Source: Diploscapter coronatus (lineage: Eukaryota; Nematoda; Chromadorea; Rhabditida; Rhabditidae). Taken from it: a stretch of 64,000 bases of DNA. How positions within the stretch are numbered: position 1 is the stretch's first letter; every line of letters starts with the position of its first letter. Below are positions 42,150 to 53,945 of this stretch, piece by piece. The DNA lies in contig OZ038423.1 in assembly GCA_964036155.1 (NCBI GenBank), positions 58,109,249-58,173,248 of the forward strand. The letters run 5' to 3'. The notes under the pieces are model-generated. The model had not been told where the DNA came from and searched no databases. It saw nothing but the letters and a program-made list of their open reading frames with translations. The position numbers were made by a program, and so were the translations under genes.

Positions 42150-44801
42150 ATGAGCCTAAACGTCTCCCTAAGCATCGCGTTGCAAACGCTGATATCGACA
42201 TCTTATGCCGTAATCGACATCTTTCTAATAGTGGTCTTAATTGCTCTGGGCAAGGAATTTGACAAGGTCTGAAAGTTTAGGATCATTCAAAATGTTATCT
42301 GAAGACAAATTATATTCCGAGCACTAAAATTTGAATAGTATTAAAAATTGCATGATTTAGTGACTTATATAATCACGAGATTTCCCTTTTTTTCAGAAAA
42401 GGCTACCTCTAAAAGATTTGAGAAAAGACTATTCCTACCAGTTCTTAAAAAAAAAAAAACAACTACCCCTAAAATTTGAGGACGCCCTTTCGGTCCCTAT
42501 CATGTCATCCATTGCGGGTCCTTTTCTGGTGCATCTCTACCCTGTGTTGATCCGAAGTGTCACCCTCAACTACACCGAAATGAGGATTAGCGAGTCGGCA
42601 GTCGCAGTTTATGAGGGGTTAATTTTTTAAATTAAAAGGTGCACTTTGCAAATTTTCAGAATCATCAGACGCGACGCGCACTTCGAGTCGATCATGGTCG
42701 GTTCGGCCATCCTCGCCTGCCTCTTCGCTTGCACTTTCACCATGTTCAGCATTAATAGAATGGTCAAGAAGGGAGAATTCATGGGAGAATGTCATAATAT
42801 GTAATCTGAAGATTTTAGCTATTCATCTAAATTCATAAATGCGACTTGTTTCTTGAAACTATGACATTTGAAACTCTATTCTTGATTGGAGAGGAAGTCG
42901 ATGTTCATGCAGCAACAATTAGAAAATTGAATTTGTAGAGAAATAGTGAGTCGCGTAGAAGGGAAACGAGACGAATAGCGTAATTTTTGAATATCGACGT
43001 TCTCTCCAATCAATAATATGTCATGGCATTTTTCTCATGCTATTGCTTCTTATTCTCATTCTCGTCGTAACTGATAATGAAATATAGCATCATATAGATT
43101 TGTCTCTTTAAGTTAGGATATACAGTAATCAAAAAACCGTAATTTCAGGAGACGCCCAATTTACTCCGTCCTGCTGGGAACGATGTTGTCGATTTTCGCC
43201 CACAACCAGATTCAAATGGGCGCGCGCTTCTACTGGAACGTCGTCACGTTCGCCATCATTCTCATGACAATCATCACTGTAAATGAAATTTAATCGATAA
43301 TGGGCGAGGTCTAAAAATTTGAACTGCAATTTTGGGATACGAAAATTCATAATTTCACAAAATAGACAGAATATATTTATGTGGAAATTTTTGGGTTTCT
43401 TTTTCAAACGTAAAGAGAATTAATAAGATCTATCGAATTTTTAGGATTCCCTAATTTTAGCTAATCGTAACCATGAAAATCCGCAAGCTAACTGACGACC
43501 CAAAAATCGCCCCGATCTACTCAATCTTCAAAGTGCTGGCCATTTTCGAGTGCGTTGTGACGATCCTCATCCTGCCGACAAGCAGTGGGTCTAAATGTCA
43601 AAACTTAAGACCAATTGTAGTATTCACCCCACATTCGTTCTTGCCCTTTTGTAGTATTGTCAACGCGCAAAAAACGGTTCTTCGGGCATAGAGGCGGTTA
43701 GCAGCAGACTCTGACAATCCTCGACGGAATAGTGTGCTCAATGAAGAGAGCTAGAGGCATATTTAGAGCGTTCCCTCTGCATGCACCAGCTCCCGACAAC
43801 TTTTCACGACACAAATATTCGCTCGATTTTTTCGAAATAATACGGAAAAGAAAAAATTAAGCGAATCCTACAATAAGCCAAATTCGACAGTCTGGAAAAG
43901 TAGCTGCATTTTTTAAGGGAAGATTTTATTTTTGGGCTTTCAAAATATGTCGGAGGGGTAATAAAATTGAGAGATGAATATGCAAAGGGTAGGGTAGAGC
44001 TAGATAGGGAAAACTTAAGTATTAAAATGATACGCTCATCGAGATGCACATTTTGGTATTTAATTTGCTCTACCACACCCTACCCTTGCCCTCTCCATAC
44101 CCATCTCTCAATCTGTTTTGCCCATCCGGCATGTTCAACTCTCCACGGCCTTTCTGACCTTCCGACATATGTTAAAAGCCCAAGAATTAAATCCTTCCTC
44201 AAAAATAACGCAATTACCTTCCATTGTAACGATGGAACTACTTTTCCAGTTGCCCAAAATTAAAAAAAAAAAAATCGAGGATTTTAGTGAAAGAGTTAGA
44301 AATCGCGATTTACTTCAAACATATGCCTTTGCAAATCGCACAATTGGATTCCATTCCCAGGCTGATGATCATCATGGGCATCGTATGTCTGCCGCCTTAT
44401 AAGTAATTCTTTTTACTTTTTACTTTTTATAGATTTAAAATCTAAATTGTTTAATCTAACCCTTAGATATAGAGCCGATTTTGACGATAAAACTAATAAA
44501 ATAACACCCTTTCTGTTTAAATTTTGATGAAAATCAGCCTTAAAATTCAAATTTCAGCACCCGTCTTCTGGACACTCTCAAAAGCTACGCTTGCTGTGCC
44601 TGTTGCTGCTTGAAGAGCAAAATCAACGAAAACCGCGATTCGAAAGAAAAAGATGTCGAAAGCTGCAACCAAAATGAGAAAACTATTTCGGAAACCTCGA
44701 CTGGAACCGACATTGGACCCCCTCCTTCATACAGTACTTTGGAGAAACAACCCGAGGTCCCAGAGCTACCCCCTAAAGAACCAGTACTGATCGCTGCATA
44801 G
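42150..44801 (+). CDS. seven-span membrane protein with PPxY-containing tail, 340 aa
   Basis: Seven exons (42150-42266, 42397-42617, 42660-42800, 43149-43278, 43461-43588, 44361-44402, 44558-44801) join in frame. I count seven hydrophobic segments; the clearest are YAVIDIFLIVVLIAL, MVGSAILACLFACTF, NVVTFAIILMTIITLIV, VLAIFECVVTILIL and LMIIMGIVCL. After the last span comes a Cys cluster (CCACCCLK) that could be palmitoylated. An acidic tail follows with GPPPSYST, a PPxY motif for WW-domain ubiquitin ligases, and a Pro-rich end. The topology is receptor-like, but no GPCR signature (DRY, NPxxY) is present and I do not recognise the family. Exon 2 encodes KKKK from a run of 13 A. An acceptor seven bases before the ATG suggests trans-splicing. 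Confidence 0.75.
42882..43013. repeat. inverted repeat in intron 3 of the seven-span protein gene
   Basis: The left arm TTGATTGGAGAGGAAGTCG, continuing ATGTTCA, is reverse complementary with two changes to the right arm, which ends CGTTCTCTCCAATCAA. Weaker pairing extends outward (TATGACAT against ATGTCATG). It is non-coding. Confidence 0.65.
43892..44249. mobile_element. ~360-bp foldback element in intron 5 of the seven-span protein gene
   Basis: The ends are exact inverted repeats, CTGGAAAAGTAG and CTACTTTTCCAG. The two halves remain complementary for most of their length; for example left TTTGGGCTTTC and ATATGTCGGA against right TCCGACATATG and AAAAGCCCAAG. Left TTGAGAGATG and GGGTAGGGT match right ACCCTACCC and CATCTCTCAA. 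It has no coding capacity. It accounts for most of this unusually long intron. Confidence 0.75.
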
Positions 44802-46515
44802 TTTTCGATCACAGTAATCCGGCTACAGTATCTATCCCCAGTTTATTTATTTTTATTGTGTAAATTACTATATTTTTAATCTCATTTTACTTGCCATTGT
44901 AGATGTTTTCTGGTTTTAAATTAAAGTCGATAATAAAAACATCTCTTGTTGTTTTCGGGCTCCGGATAAAAATTTACTGTTTTGTCTCGATTGTAAAATA
45001 GTGGGATTACATAACAAATGCCGCTACTCAAAAATCATCGATAAGACTGATACTCTCATCAGAAACTCCCTTGGCAAAACGCATCTACGAAACAAAGAAA
45101 AGTGGCTAGAGCACAGAGTACTGACTTTGTCACTGGGTGCCTCGCGCCAAGGGTTAGGCACACAGAGTGTGGACCGCGTGGTTATCGATTCGCGTACGAC
45201 TAGAGACAGAGGACAACAGAGAAAGAAAGTGAGGGATAGTGAGGGAAAGCGATAGAGCGCAGAGAAGGCAATAGCATGGGAAGAAAGGCAACCCCAACTG
45301 CATCTGCTGCGCTGAACACCAGCCGGCTTTGCCTGCCTATATTTTATCGATTATCTTATAACGTTGATGACGTCATAATCATAATTACCATGACGTCATA
45401 TTCAAATTTCATTCCTTATACCTTTCCATAAGATCTAGTCTTGAATATCTACAGAAAACATGCTTATTTTCCCAGGTCATTCTAGAATTTTCCAGATTCT
45501 GATCTTTGATATAAGATATGCACGTTTAGTTTGATACTTAGACATATCATATGTGATTATATTGCCTTAGCTATGCGTAATATTTTCTTGCGCATCATTA
45601 TGAATCATAGGAAGTTTAGACCGTATTGTTGAAAACTGAAATACTGCAAATTTCATTCACTTAGTTAGAAAAACACGATTATTTCGTAATGTATTGATAT
45701 TTTGGATTTTAATTTTTTGTACTTTTCTATATTTAGCCTCAGATTTTCTATGTCTATGAATAGTATTTTTCTCCGAGTCTCTTAATGTTATTCTATCTCT
45801 AAGTCATGTATAAAGTCTATTGTTTGTGCTTATTGTTATGTGAAAATAATTTGTTCTCATTTCTCTGAATCAATATCTTTTTTCTGAAACATAGCTTCAT
45901 CAATTTCATTCAGTGCGCCATGTTTTATATGACGTCGCACTTTATCAAACTAACAAACTTTTTTTCTTAAATTAGCTACTGTAAGCCAGCATCTTTAGAT
46001 TAAAAAATCCAATCCTACCCCTAAAAATGCACAATAGGATCTAAAATTTTTACAGAAGAAAATCGCTTTCCCCAATATTGCTTCGGAAAAATCAAATTTA
46101 AATTGAATTTTTCAGCTAAAGACTACAACGCAGATAGGTATTCAAGTCTAGAGGGAATCTTCAATTTTCCACCGACTTTCCCGAAAATCTACCAGATTAT
46201 TAAACTTGGGCTACTTTTTCAGCGGAATAAAAACAACGCGATTAACTCTCTCATCGACGATCTGATTAGTCGAGTGTGCAAAAAAGACACTTGCAAGAGA
46301 AATCGATCGTCGATCTTCGCGCAACGCGATTTACGTTAAAGAAGTACGGCTAAACGCTCGATTTATCGATTATTCGAAATCGGCGGCGACGAGAATTTCA
46401 GCAGTTTCCGGTGAGTTTTTGGGGGATTGAGAATTTTTATAAAAAATCAAATTTTGGGGGGTATCGGTAATTTAAAATTTTTTTAATTTTTAGGGTAAAT
46501 TTTGCTCAAGAAAGG
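44802..46515. other. intergenic, upstream of the myotubularin gene
   Basis: Contains a GA-rich block at about 45190-45290, two CRE palindromes and a probable non-coding 5' exon of mtm-3 ending at a donor (TTCCG|GTGAGT) near 46410. An acceptor at about 46492 precedes the ATG. The frame at 45001-45255 has no family support. Confidence 0.4.
45368..45398. promoter_or_regulatory. pair of perfect CRE palindromes
   Basis: TGACGTCA occurs at 45368-45375 and again at 45391-45398, 23 bases apart. This is the binding site of CREB/ATF bZIP dimers. It lies about 1.1 kb upstream of the mtm-3 start codon and about 570 bases after the preceding gene. Confidence 0.45.
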
Positions 46516-49500
46516 ATGCCTCGCGAGTCGTCGCACGCCGTGGACATTCCATCCAATCGACGCTCCGAGAGCAGTTACGACGAGTTGAACAGTCCGCAGG
46601 TGAAAAAATCTTTTCCCTAGAAATTTTGAATATTTGAATACATTCATTTTTATTGTAGAAAATGTTAGAAAGTATTCCTTTGTAAAAAATAACGCCTGGG
46701 ACATTTTTACTGTAGGAAGCATCATGAAAACATACATAATTAAATATTTTAATATTAAAATAAAAAATTCAGAACTCATTCGTCACCTATGGCTCAGTGG
46801 TGACTAAGATTGACCTCGATGCTGTGCCGGTAAGCTTCGATTTTTTAAAATTTTTACAAAGCTGCCACGAAATTTAAATTTTTCTATAAGACTACCCCAC
46901 GATTTTTAGAAGTCCGATGAAAACGAGAACGATTCGAACAACAAAATCGACCTGATTTGCGGTGAAGAGCTCGAGGCCGACTTCGACTTTGAAAACTTGC
47001 GGCTCATTTTGACTAATTATCGGGTAATGTTCGAGTCTCTTCAAAATTTTAAAAATTTTGTAAGATTTAAAAAAAAAAAAACATTTATACTGATTTTTCA
47101 GCTCTGCACCGTCAACCCGGAAGATCAATCCATCATAATTGTCCCTCTGTTGTCCATGGAATCTGTGGATTTTCGAGATCTCAACCAGATTTTCATTTCA
47201 TGTAAGGACGGCAGAGTTGTGAGGTAATTTAATTTTTTAGAAGTTAAAAGAAAGATCAATCAACAAGTGAAAAATCTCGAAAATTTCTGCAAAAAATAAT
47301 CTGGAAAAAATCAAATTAAAAATGAAGAAAATGGTCAATTTTTGCATTTTTAAATATAATACAAATTTTAAAAAAATTTAGACTCTCGATGCCGAACCAG
47401 GAAGAGGCTATCCGCTGGCACAAAAAGTTGCTGGTGAAAACGGCTTCGCCTCAGAAATTCTCCGACACTTTCTCAGTGATTTTTTCGCAAGCGGTAAATC
47501 GTTAAAATTTAAAAGAATAAAAAATAAACAATTAAGAAAGAAAGATAAATAAATAAGGTTTTAGATTTCCTCCTCTTGCCCCTCTTGGATCGGACATCAG
47601 CCCGAAAATGAAATCGTGAAAATCGATTTCAATCGACTGGAAATGAAGGACGGGTTCAAAATTGTTGAGATCAATAAGGATTATGAGTGAGACTTAAAAA
47701 ATAGATTTCTTATAAAAGCCGTACACTAGCAAAATAGGGATAAGGGTAGAGACTCGATAGGTTAGGCTAACTTTTTTCTTTAGAAATGCTCTGCATATGC
47801 TGCTCATCACTTTGAGACCAAACATAGCCTACCTTTCCTACCCCTATATCCCTTTGTATACAGTCATATAGATTTGACAAGTATACGATTTTTACAAATG
47901 TACAGCTGTACGGCTTTTATAAGAAGTCAAATTAAACATTAATTTTATTTTATAGAAAGTAGTCGAAATTTTGGCTTTTTTAGAAATCAAAAAAATCAAA
48001 TTAGCAATTCAAATTCAGAATTTGCGAAACATACCCGGAGAGAATCATCGTCCCCGCGAACATCACTGAGCAACAACTGAAGGTCGCCTGCAAATTCAGA
48101 AGCATGAATAGGTTGCCTGCCGTGGTTTGGAAGAACAAGCAATCGGTCATTTTTACAAATTTTTAATGTTCATGCATTATTTATGAAAAATTTAATATCT
48201 TTTGAGGCTAAAAATGATATGAATTATCAATATCAAAAGTCATGTTTTTTCAATTTTTTATTTCATTTTTTCCAGGGTGCCGTCCTGCTTCGCTCCAGCC
48301 AACCCTTAACAACGTTGTTTTCCTGGAGAAATCCCGAGGATGAAAGGATTATCGAGGAAGTTATCAAATACACCAAGGAGAGGAACAAGGGATTGGGTAA
48401 GATTTTTTTGTTGGAAATATGTTACGTTTTTAAGCAAATATTCTAAATTATAAAATATGCTAATTTTCAGACGGCGCCGAAGATTCCAGGCACATGGTTA
48501 TTCTCGACGCTCGCTCCTACGCTGCTGCCTGGGCGAACAGAGCGAAAGGAGGCGGATTTGAAAGCTACGGTAATTTAAAAATATCCCAACCGATTTTCCA
48601 TTACCGTAATCCTTCAGAGTACTACCAACAAACGGAGATCATGTTCCTGGGCCTTCCCAACATTCACAACGTTCGCTACTCGTTCACTCAACTGAGAAAC
48701 CTTCTGACCACCATTGATCAGGTAAATATACAAAACTATTTTTAAAGAATAAAGCCTACGCTTCAACATAGAATGAAAATTTATCGATTTTCAGGTCAAC
48801 TACCACCAGAATCTTCAAGCTTCGAATTGGCTGATCTATCTGTCAAACCTCCTGATTGCTGCTAACAAATGTGCGGATTTTCTGCAGCAGGGTGAGTTTT
48901 AGAAATTTTAGGGGGTGAATTTTTTAAAGGGTTATCTGAGAATTTTCAGGAACCAGTGTTTTGGTGCATTGCTCGGATGGATGGGACAGGACAACGCAAA
49001 TTGTCAGTTTGGCGAAGCTGATTTTGGACGAGCACTACAGGACGATCAAGGTATGAAATAGGAAATCTATTAATTTTTCTGTAAAAATCAATTTGCCGTA
49101 GAAGATAATAAAAAAGCAAATTTGCTGTATATGAAATTATCTACTCTTCAAAATGATTGAAATCTGCAGGGCTTCGAAGAGCTAATTCGTCGCGAGTGGC
49201 TTGCTTTCGGTCACAAATTCGCTGACCGATCTGGAATAGGGTGTTTGGATGCGAACGAGCGAAGTCCCGTCTTCTTGCAGTGGCTTGACGCAGTCAGACA
49301 ATTACAGTCCCACAACTCGACCCTCTTCCAGTTCAACCACCAATATTTGGTATGTCTTTATCCGAAATTACGCCTTTAAACGTCGGGCAGGTATTAAAAT
49401 TAATTCGCTACAGTATGATTTTTGCGATTTAATAGAAGGAAGATATCGATTCTTGCCCTAGACATTTTGAAACTTATTTTCCCTATGAACATAGCTCAGA

Positions 49501-52500
49501 AATGCTAATTCTATACAATTTTTTCACCTTGAAAATTGTAGCTTATGCATCCGAAAGTAAAAGCTCAGCAAAATTATCAGTCAAAATGTATGTCCAAGTT
49601 TTGCAAATGCTATCGCCAAAATTCAGCTGTTAATAGGTTTAAGAAACGGCGTGCTTGAAATGCTATCGTGTCTCTTATCAGTTTTTGTAAAAAATGAAGT
49701 TTCAATCAGTATTTTAGAAAGGGGGTAAATAATTATAGATAGCTAATCAAGGAAATCTCCAAAAATGTATAGATCTTAAATTTTAATCATAAAGAGTTAG
49801 AAAAAATCTATAAAGAGGGTTAAACTTACAGATAAAAAAATCAAACTAAAAAATTCAAGATGAAATTTAATAATAAAATTTCGATGAAATTGGTATGAAG
49901 GGGACGGAGCTAAGAGAAAAAAATCATGCGTCAACATTGCAGATCAAACTGGCTCGCCACACTTACTCGGGGTTATTCGAGACGTTCCTGTTCAACAGTT
50001 TGAAGCAGAAAAATGACGTCACCAAGGAGACAATGCCAGGCGGCAGTGAACCCATCTCCATCTGGCAATATTTGGGCGACCATAATGAGGAGGTAAAATT
50101 TGAATTTTTATAAAAAAAAAAAAATATTTTTAAAATTATTTTTTTTTTATAAAAGAAAGTTGCTTAAATGACCACTTTAAAATTTGTATAGAAAGATTGA
50201 ATTCAAGCGAACAATTTGAAATTTTACATGAGAAATAATAATTTAAAGGAATATTTTCTATGGAATTTTTTAGAAAAGCTAAAATAATTAAAATCTTGAA
50301 AGATAAAATTTTTAAATTTCCAGTTCGTCAACCCGAATTACGATGAAGACTCGGCGGGTCGGCTGAAGAACCTGAATTTCGGCATCCAACATTTGAAAGT
50401 CTGGCTCGAGGTCTACACCTGCATGAACACGCAGCCTCAGCCCGTAAGCTTAAAATTCTTCAAAATTAAAAAAGTACTAATTTAAAAATATACCTAGTTT
50501 GTCGACACACTTTTGAAATGTCAAAGTTAATTAACATTCTAAAAATCTGGATGTTATTTCCACTCTTTTATTAGAAATTGTATGATGGAGAACGTCCTTT
50601 TATTCTCAAAAACTATTGAATGCTCTAAAATATAAAAAAAAAAAAACTACAAAAAATCTTCTCAGGAACTCGCGACCCTCTCCTCTGGTGTAAACGGTTC
50701 TATCTCTGTGCCAATCACGAATTCCACGATCCCACCCTCGGTTTCACCAAACGCCACTCCGACTGCGTCAACTGCACCCAACAAAGAGGGTGGCCAGGCG
50801 ATGACGAAGAGCAAGAGCTCGGAAAGCCTCAATTCACTCACCAAGGAAACCGATGGCACCGGAATGGCTATGGGAAATGGGTGAGAAATGAAGCATTTTG
50901 GAAAATTCGAAAAATATTTTGAATTTAAAAATTTTAAAGTACAACTTCAATAATATGAACTGATATCATTATCATTATAAAAATGAAGTCAGTGTTCTAA
51001 AATGAAGATATTTAGGCCAGTTTTTTTTTTTTTTTTAATTTATAATCGTTTTTAGACTGAACGGTCAGCACTCGGGTTCGAATGGTACGGTGAACAGCAC
51101 TAATGATTGCCATGTCTCCGAAATCACGATGCACGATTCCATCATTTGCAGAGGCAATAAGGTCTTTTTTTTAACATTGGAAAACAAATCTACAGTAAAA
51201 CTTAGAAATTTGATGAAAAAATAAGGTTTCTTCTGTAATTTTTCGATTTTTAGGAACGTCAAAGCCGCACCTTGATCAAAAGGAAACTCCAAGATTCTAT
51301 CGCTCAGGATGGTTTGGAAATTTTTCACGACGACGACCAAGAAATTGCCAGAAAGAAGCAGGGAAAGTATCAGGTCTTGAGAAAATTCACAATTTCAAAA
51401 AAAAATCGATTTTTTCCAGAAAATCATCGAGAAGAAAGACAAAACCATTAAGGATCTCAAGCAAATGAATTACGGAGACAAAACGCCGATTCACCACAGG
51501 GAAATCTATCCGGCGGTATGCTAATCTTTAGGGTTACTGTAGGATTACGGTATCTTTTCTTAGAGTTCTGTGGCTGAATCCGATCTGGATGAGTCAGGAT
51601 CCCTGAACCGAAGTTTCAGCGAGATGTCTGTCATCGATTCCAATGAAGCACCGCAAAAGTAAGCCTTTAAAATTTAGCAATTATGCTAGCTCTCAAAATT
51701 CAACGTTTCTAGTAAAGTTTAACGCTTCTACTAAACGTTAAAATTTGGCTTAATTATTTTACAATTAATTTTGCTAATGATACTAACAAAGCGTCAATTT
51801 GAATGAATTCGAAAATGCTTCTGCTAATGAAATTAACTTTCATGCTTTCACCCGCAATTTCCCCGTTATTTGAACGATTAGGTCATTCAGGAGCAAGGGG
51901 TGGTCGATCGAGCAAAACAGCTGTCAGTTGTGCAGCAAACAATGGAATCCGATGTCCATCTATCCGGAGAGTAGGGAACACCATTGCAGGTAGAAAATTA
52001 GAATATTCTAATTTTTGAAAAAATTGAAATACAAATTGTTTTTCAATTTATTTATTTCAGGCAGTGTGAAAGGGCAGTCTGCTTGGAATGCAGTCCACAC
52101 ACTTTCCAGACGTTCAAGGATGTAAGTTAAAAAGCTTTCTTCTTCTAAAATCTGAAATTTCGAATCTTTCTATCGGAGATTTTCGTAAAACGAACCAGAA
52201 TTTATGAAAAAAGTGAATTTTCGGCTAAAATTTCAATTTTCCAGGGCCGCAGCGTCCACGAGCGAGCGTGCAAGGAGTGCTATGTGTCGATGGGCGGCGT
52301 CTCGGAAATGTCCGACGACAAGACACCCGAAAAGGAGTTTAACGATGTCCCCGGCAGTTCTACTGAACGCCTCGAAAATAATGACGCCACCAATAATGCT
52401 CCTCAGAACGCCCTGACGACGCCTTCAGTCCACTCAAACAATTCTTCGAGTAGTACGCCCCAGAAAATTGCCACGGCTTCACCCAAACCCTCCATGTCCC

Positions 52501-52541
52501 AAAACCAGTCCTACTCTCCATCACAAGCCGTCAAAGGTTGA
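46516..52541 (+). CDS. mtm-3: FYVE-domain myotubularin phosphatase (MTMR3/4 type)
   Basis: A long multi-exon gene, about 900 aa. The PH-GRAM region is near [15 protein letters not shown]. The phosphatase domain carries [21 protein letters not shown] and the catalytic CX5R loop [11 protein letters not shown], so the enzyme should be active, unlike the dead myotubularins. A Ser/Thr/Asn-rich linker follows, then a charged, probably coiled segment. The C-terminal FYVE zinc finger has [26 protein letters not shown] and CKECYVSM, with all eight zinc ligands apparently present. Myotubularins remove the 3-phosphate from PI3P and PI(3,5)P2 and so control endosome and autophagosome membranes. The order GRAM-phosphatase-FYVE points to the MTMR3/4 branch, mtm-3 in C. 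elegans. A Ser-rich tail of about 75 residues follows the FYVE finger. Confidence 0.95.
47707..47925. mobile_element. 219-bp MITE-like element with 19-bp perfect terminal inverted repeats
   Basis: The left end TTCTTATAAAAGCCGTACA is exactly inverted at the right end (47907-47925). The interior halves are also partly complementary (AGGGATAAGGGTAG against CTACCCCTATATCCC). The element sits wholly inside an mtm-3 intron. No target duplication is certain. Confidence 0.75.
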
Positions 52542-53945
52542 AAAATCTAATTTTCACAAAAATTCACTCCTTTTGCACCATTTTGGAAATCGTTGAAAAT
52601 TTCGAATTTTAATTGAATTTTTAAAAATAGCTATTTTTCTACGATTTCCAAAACTCACCAAGCAAGTTCTGGAAACTTGTCACTAAAACCCAAAAATTCT
52701 CGGCGCTAATTTAGGTTTAGTAGTTTGACTCGATTTGAGCAGCCTAATTTTTGTAAGGCCAGTATTTTCTTCGTTTCTTCGTTAGAAAATAGATCGAGTG
52801 TGTATATTTTATCATCAAAAACTTCTTTTTAAAAACATTCTTGATACGAAATCGCTTGGTCTAAACATTTTGTGTTGTTGACATGTTCTCCTTTAAAGCT
52901 GCTCTTTTTTGTGGTATATCGGTATTGTTGGATTTATTTTCAAGAATGTGGTTTTCAATTCTTATAGATTCAAAAATTCAATGAAAACCTCATTTTCCAA
53001 ATTCAGCAACTATTCATTTTAAATTGTTTCTAAAAATCTATCTTTTTCAGCTGTGATTTTAAGAAAATAGTCGTCTATATTTTAAGGTTAAATCTGATTT
53101 GTTGACAATCTGGATAATTCGTTACTTCGCAGCCAACGAAATAATATGAGAACAGTTTTTTTTCTAACTCGCCCTATACCCTTAACTGTCGGTAACGAAT
53201 TATCCAAATTGCCATTCTTCTCTTTGATATTTGATTGCGTTTTCACACCGGGTCAAACGTGTGTTTTCCTGAAGCTAAAAACTGAGAAAATTACGGCAAA
53301 ACATATTCTATTCTTTTCGGTTTTTGACATGTAAATTTTCACATTTCTCTTCATCTTCTTTGTATCTTTTGCTCAATAAATTAACACAAGTAACTTGTTT
53401 AGGTTACTTGCGGCTGTAATTTATAACTTTTTAGGCTTTAGGGGGAGACTGTATTCTGACCTGAACTGAGATAAAATCACTTATCCTATCAGTTATTAGA
53501 TAAATATATCATCTTAGCGCTAAAATATAATCACTTTCTGACATTTTTATCTGAAATTTAGATTTTTTGCAGCAAATTATATTTTAGCTCAAGCTCTAAT
53601 TCGGCTAACTTTATAACGTAGGCCTTAAAACTTTCTAACTGAGGTTATCATTTGTTTTAGAAGAAAAACGGTCAAATTCTATCTTTAACCTGTTAGTATG
53701 TACAACAAGATTTGAAATCAGTTCGCATAAATTTTGCAGTTTTTCTAAGAGAATGAATTAAAATCACAAAATTTATGCTAATTTCGAACAATCGCTAAAT
53801 CTGAAAGTTTTGCGAAGAAAATAAATTGTTCTAATGAAAATTCTAAGAATACTTAAAAATGCATGAGAAGTTTGATCATTGACCTTAACAAAATAGTGAA
53901 GCCACATATTGATTTCTTATCAATTATATTTAAAGCTCTCCTAAA
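52542..53945. other. intergenic between mtm-3 and the orphan gene
   Basis: Presumed mtm-3 3' UTR and AT-rich spacer with one inverted repeat at 53106-53211. No gene is supported. Confidence 0.4.
53106..53211. repeat. 106-bp inverted repeat element
   Basis: CAATCTGGATAATTCGTTAC at the left and GTAACGAATTATCCAAATTG at the right are reverse complements with one mismatch. The loop is about 66 bases and non-coding. It is MITE-like. Confidence 0.7.

Noticed and set aside
44010..44402. Open frames within the large intron of the seven-span gene
   Set aside because: They fall in the foldback element and lack conserved features; the splice model skips them in frame.
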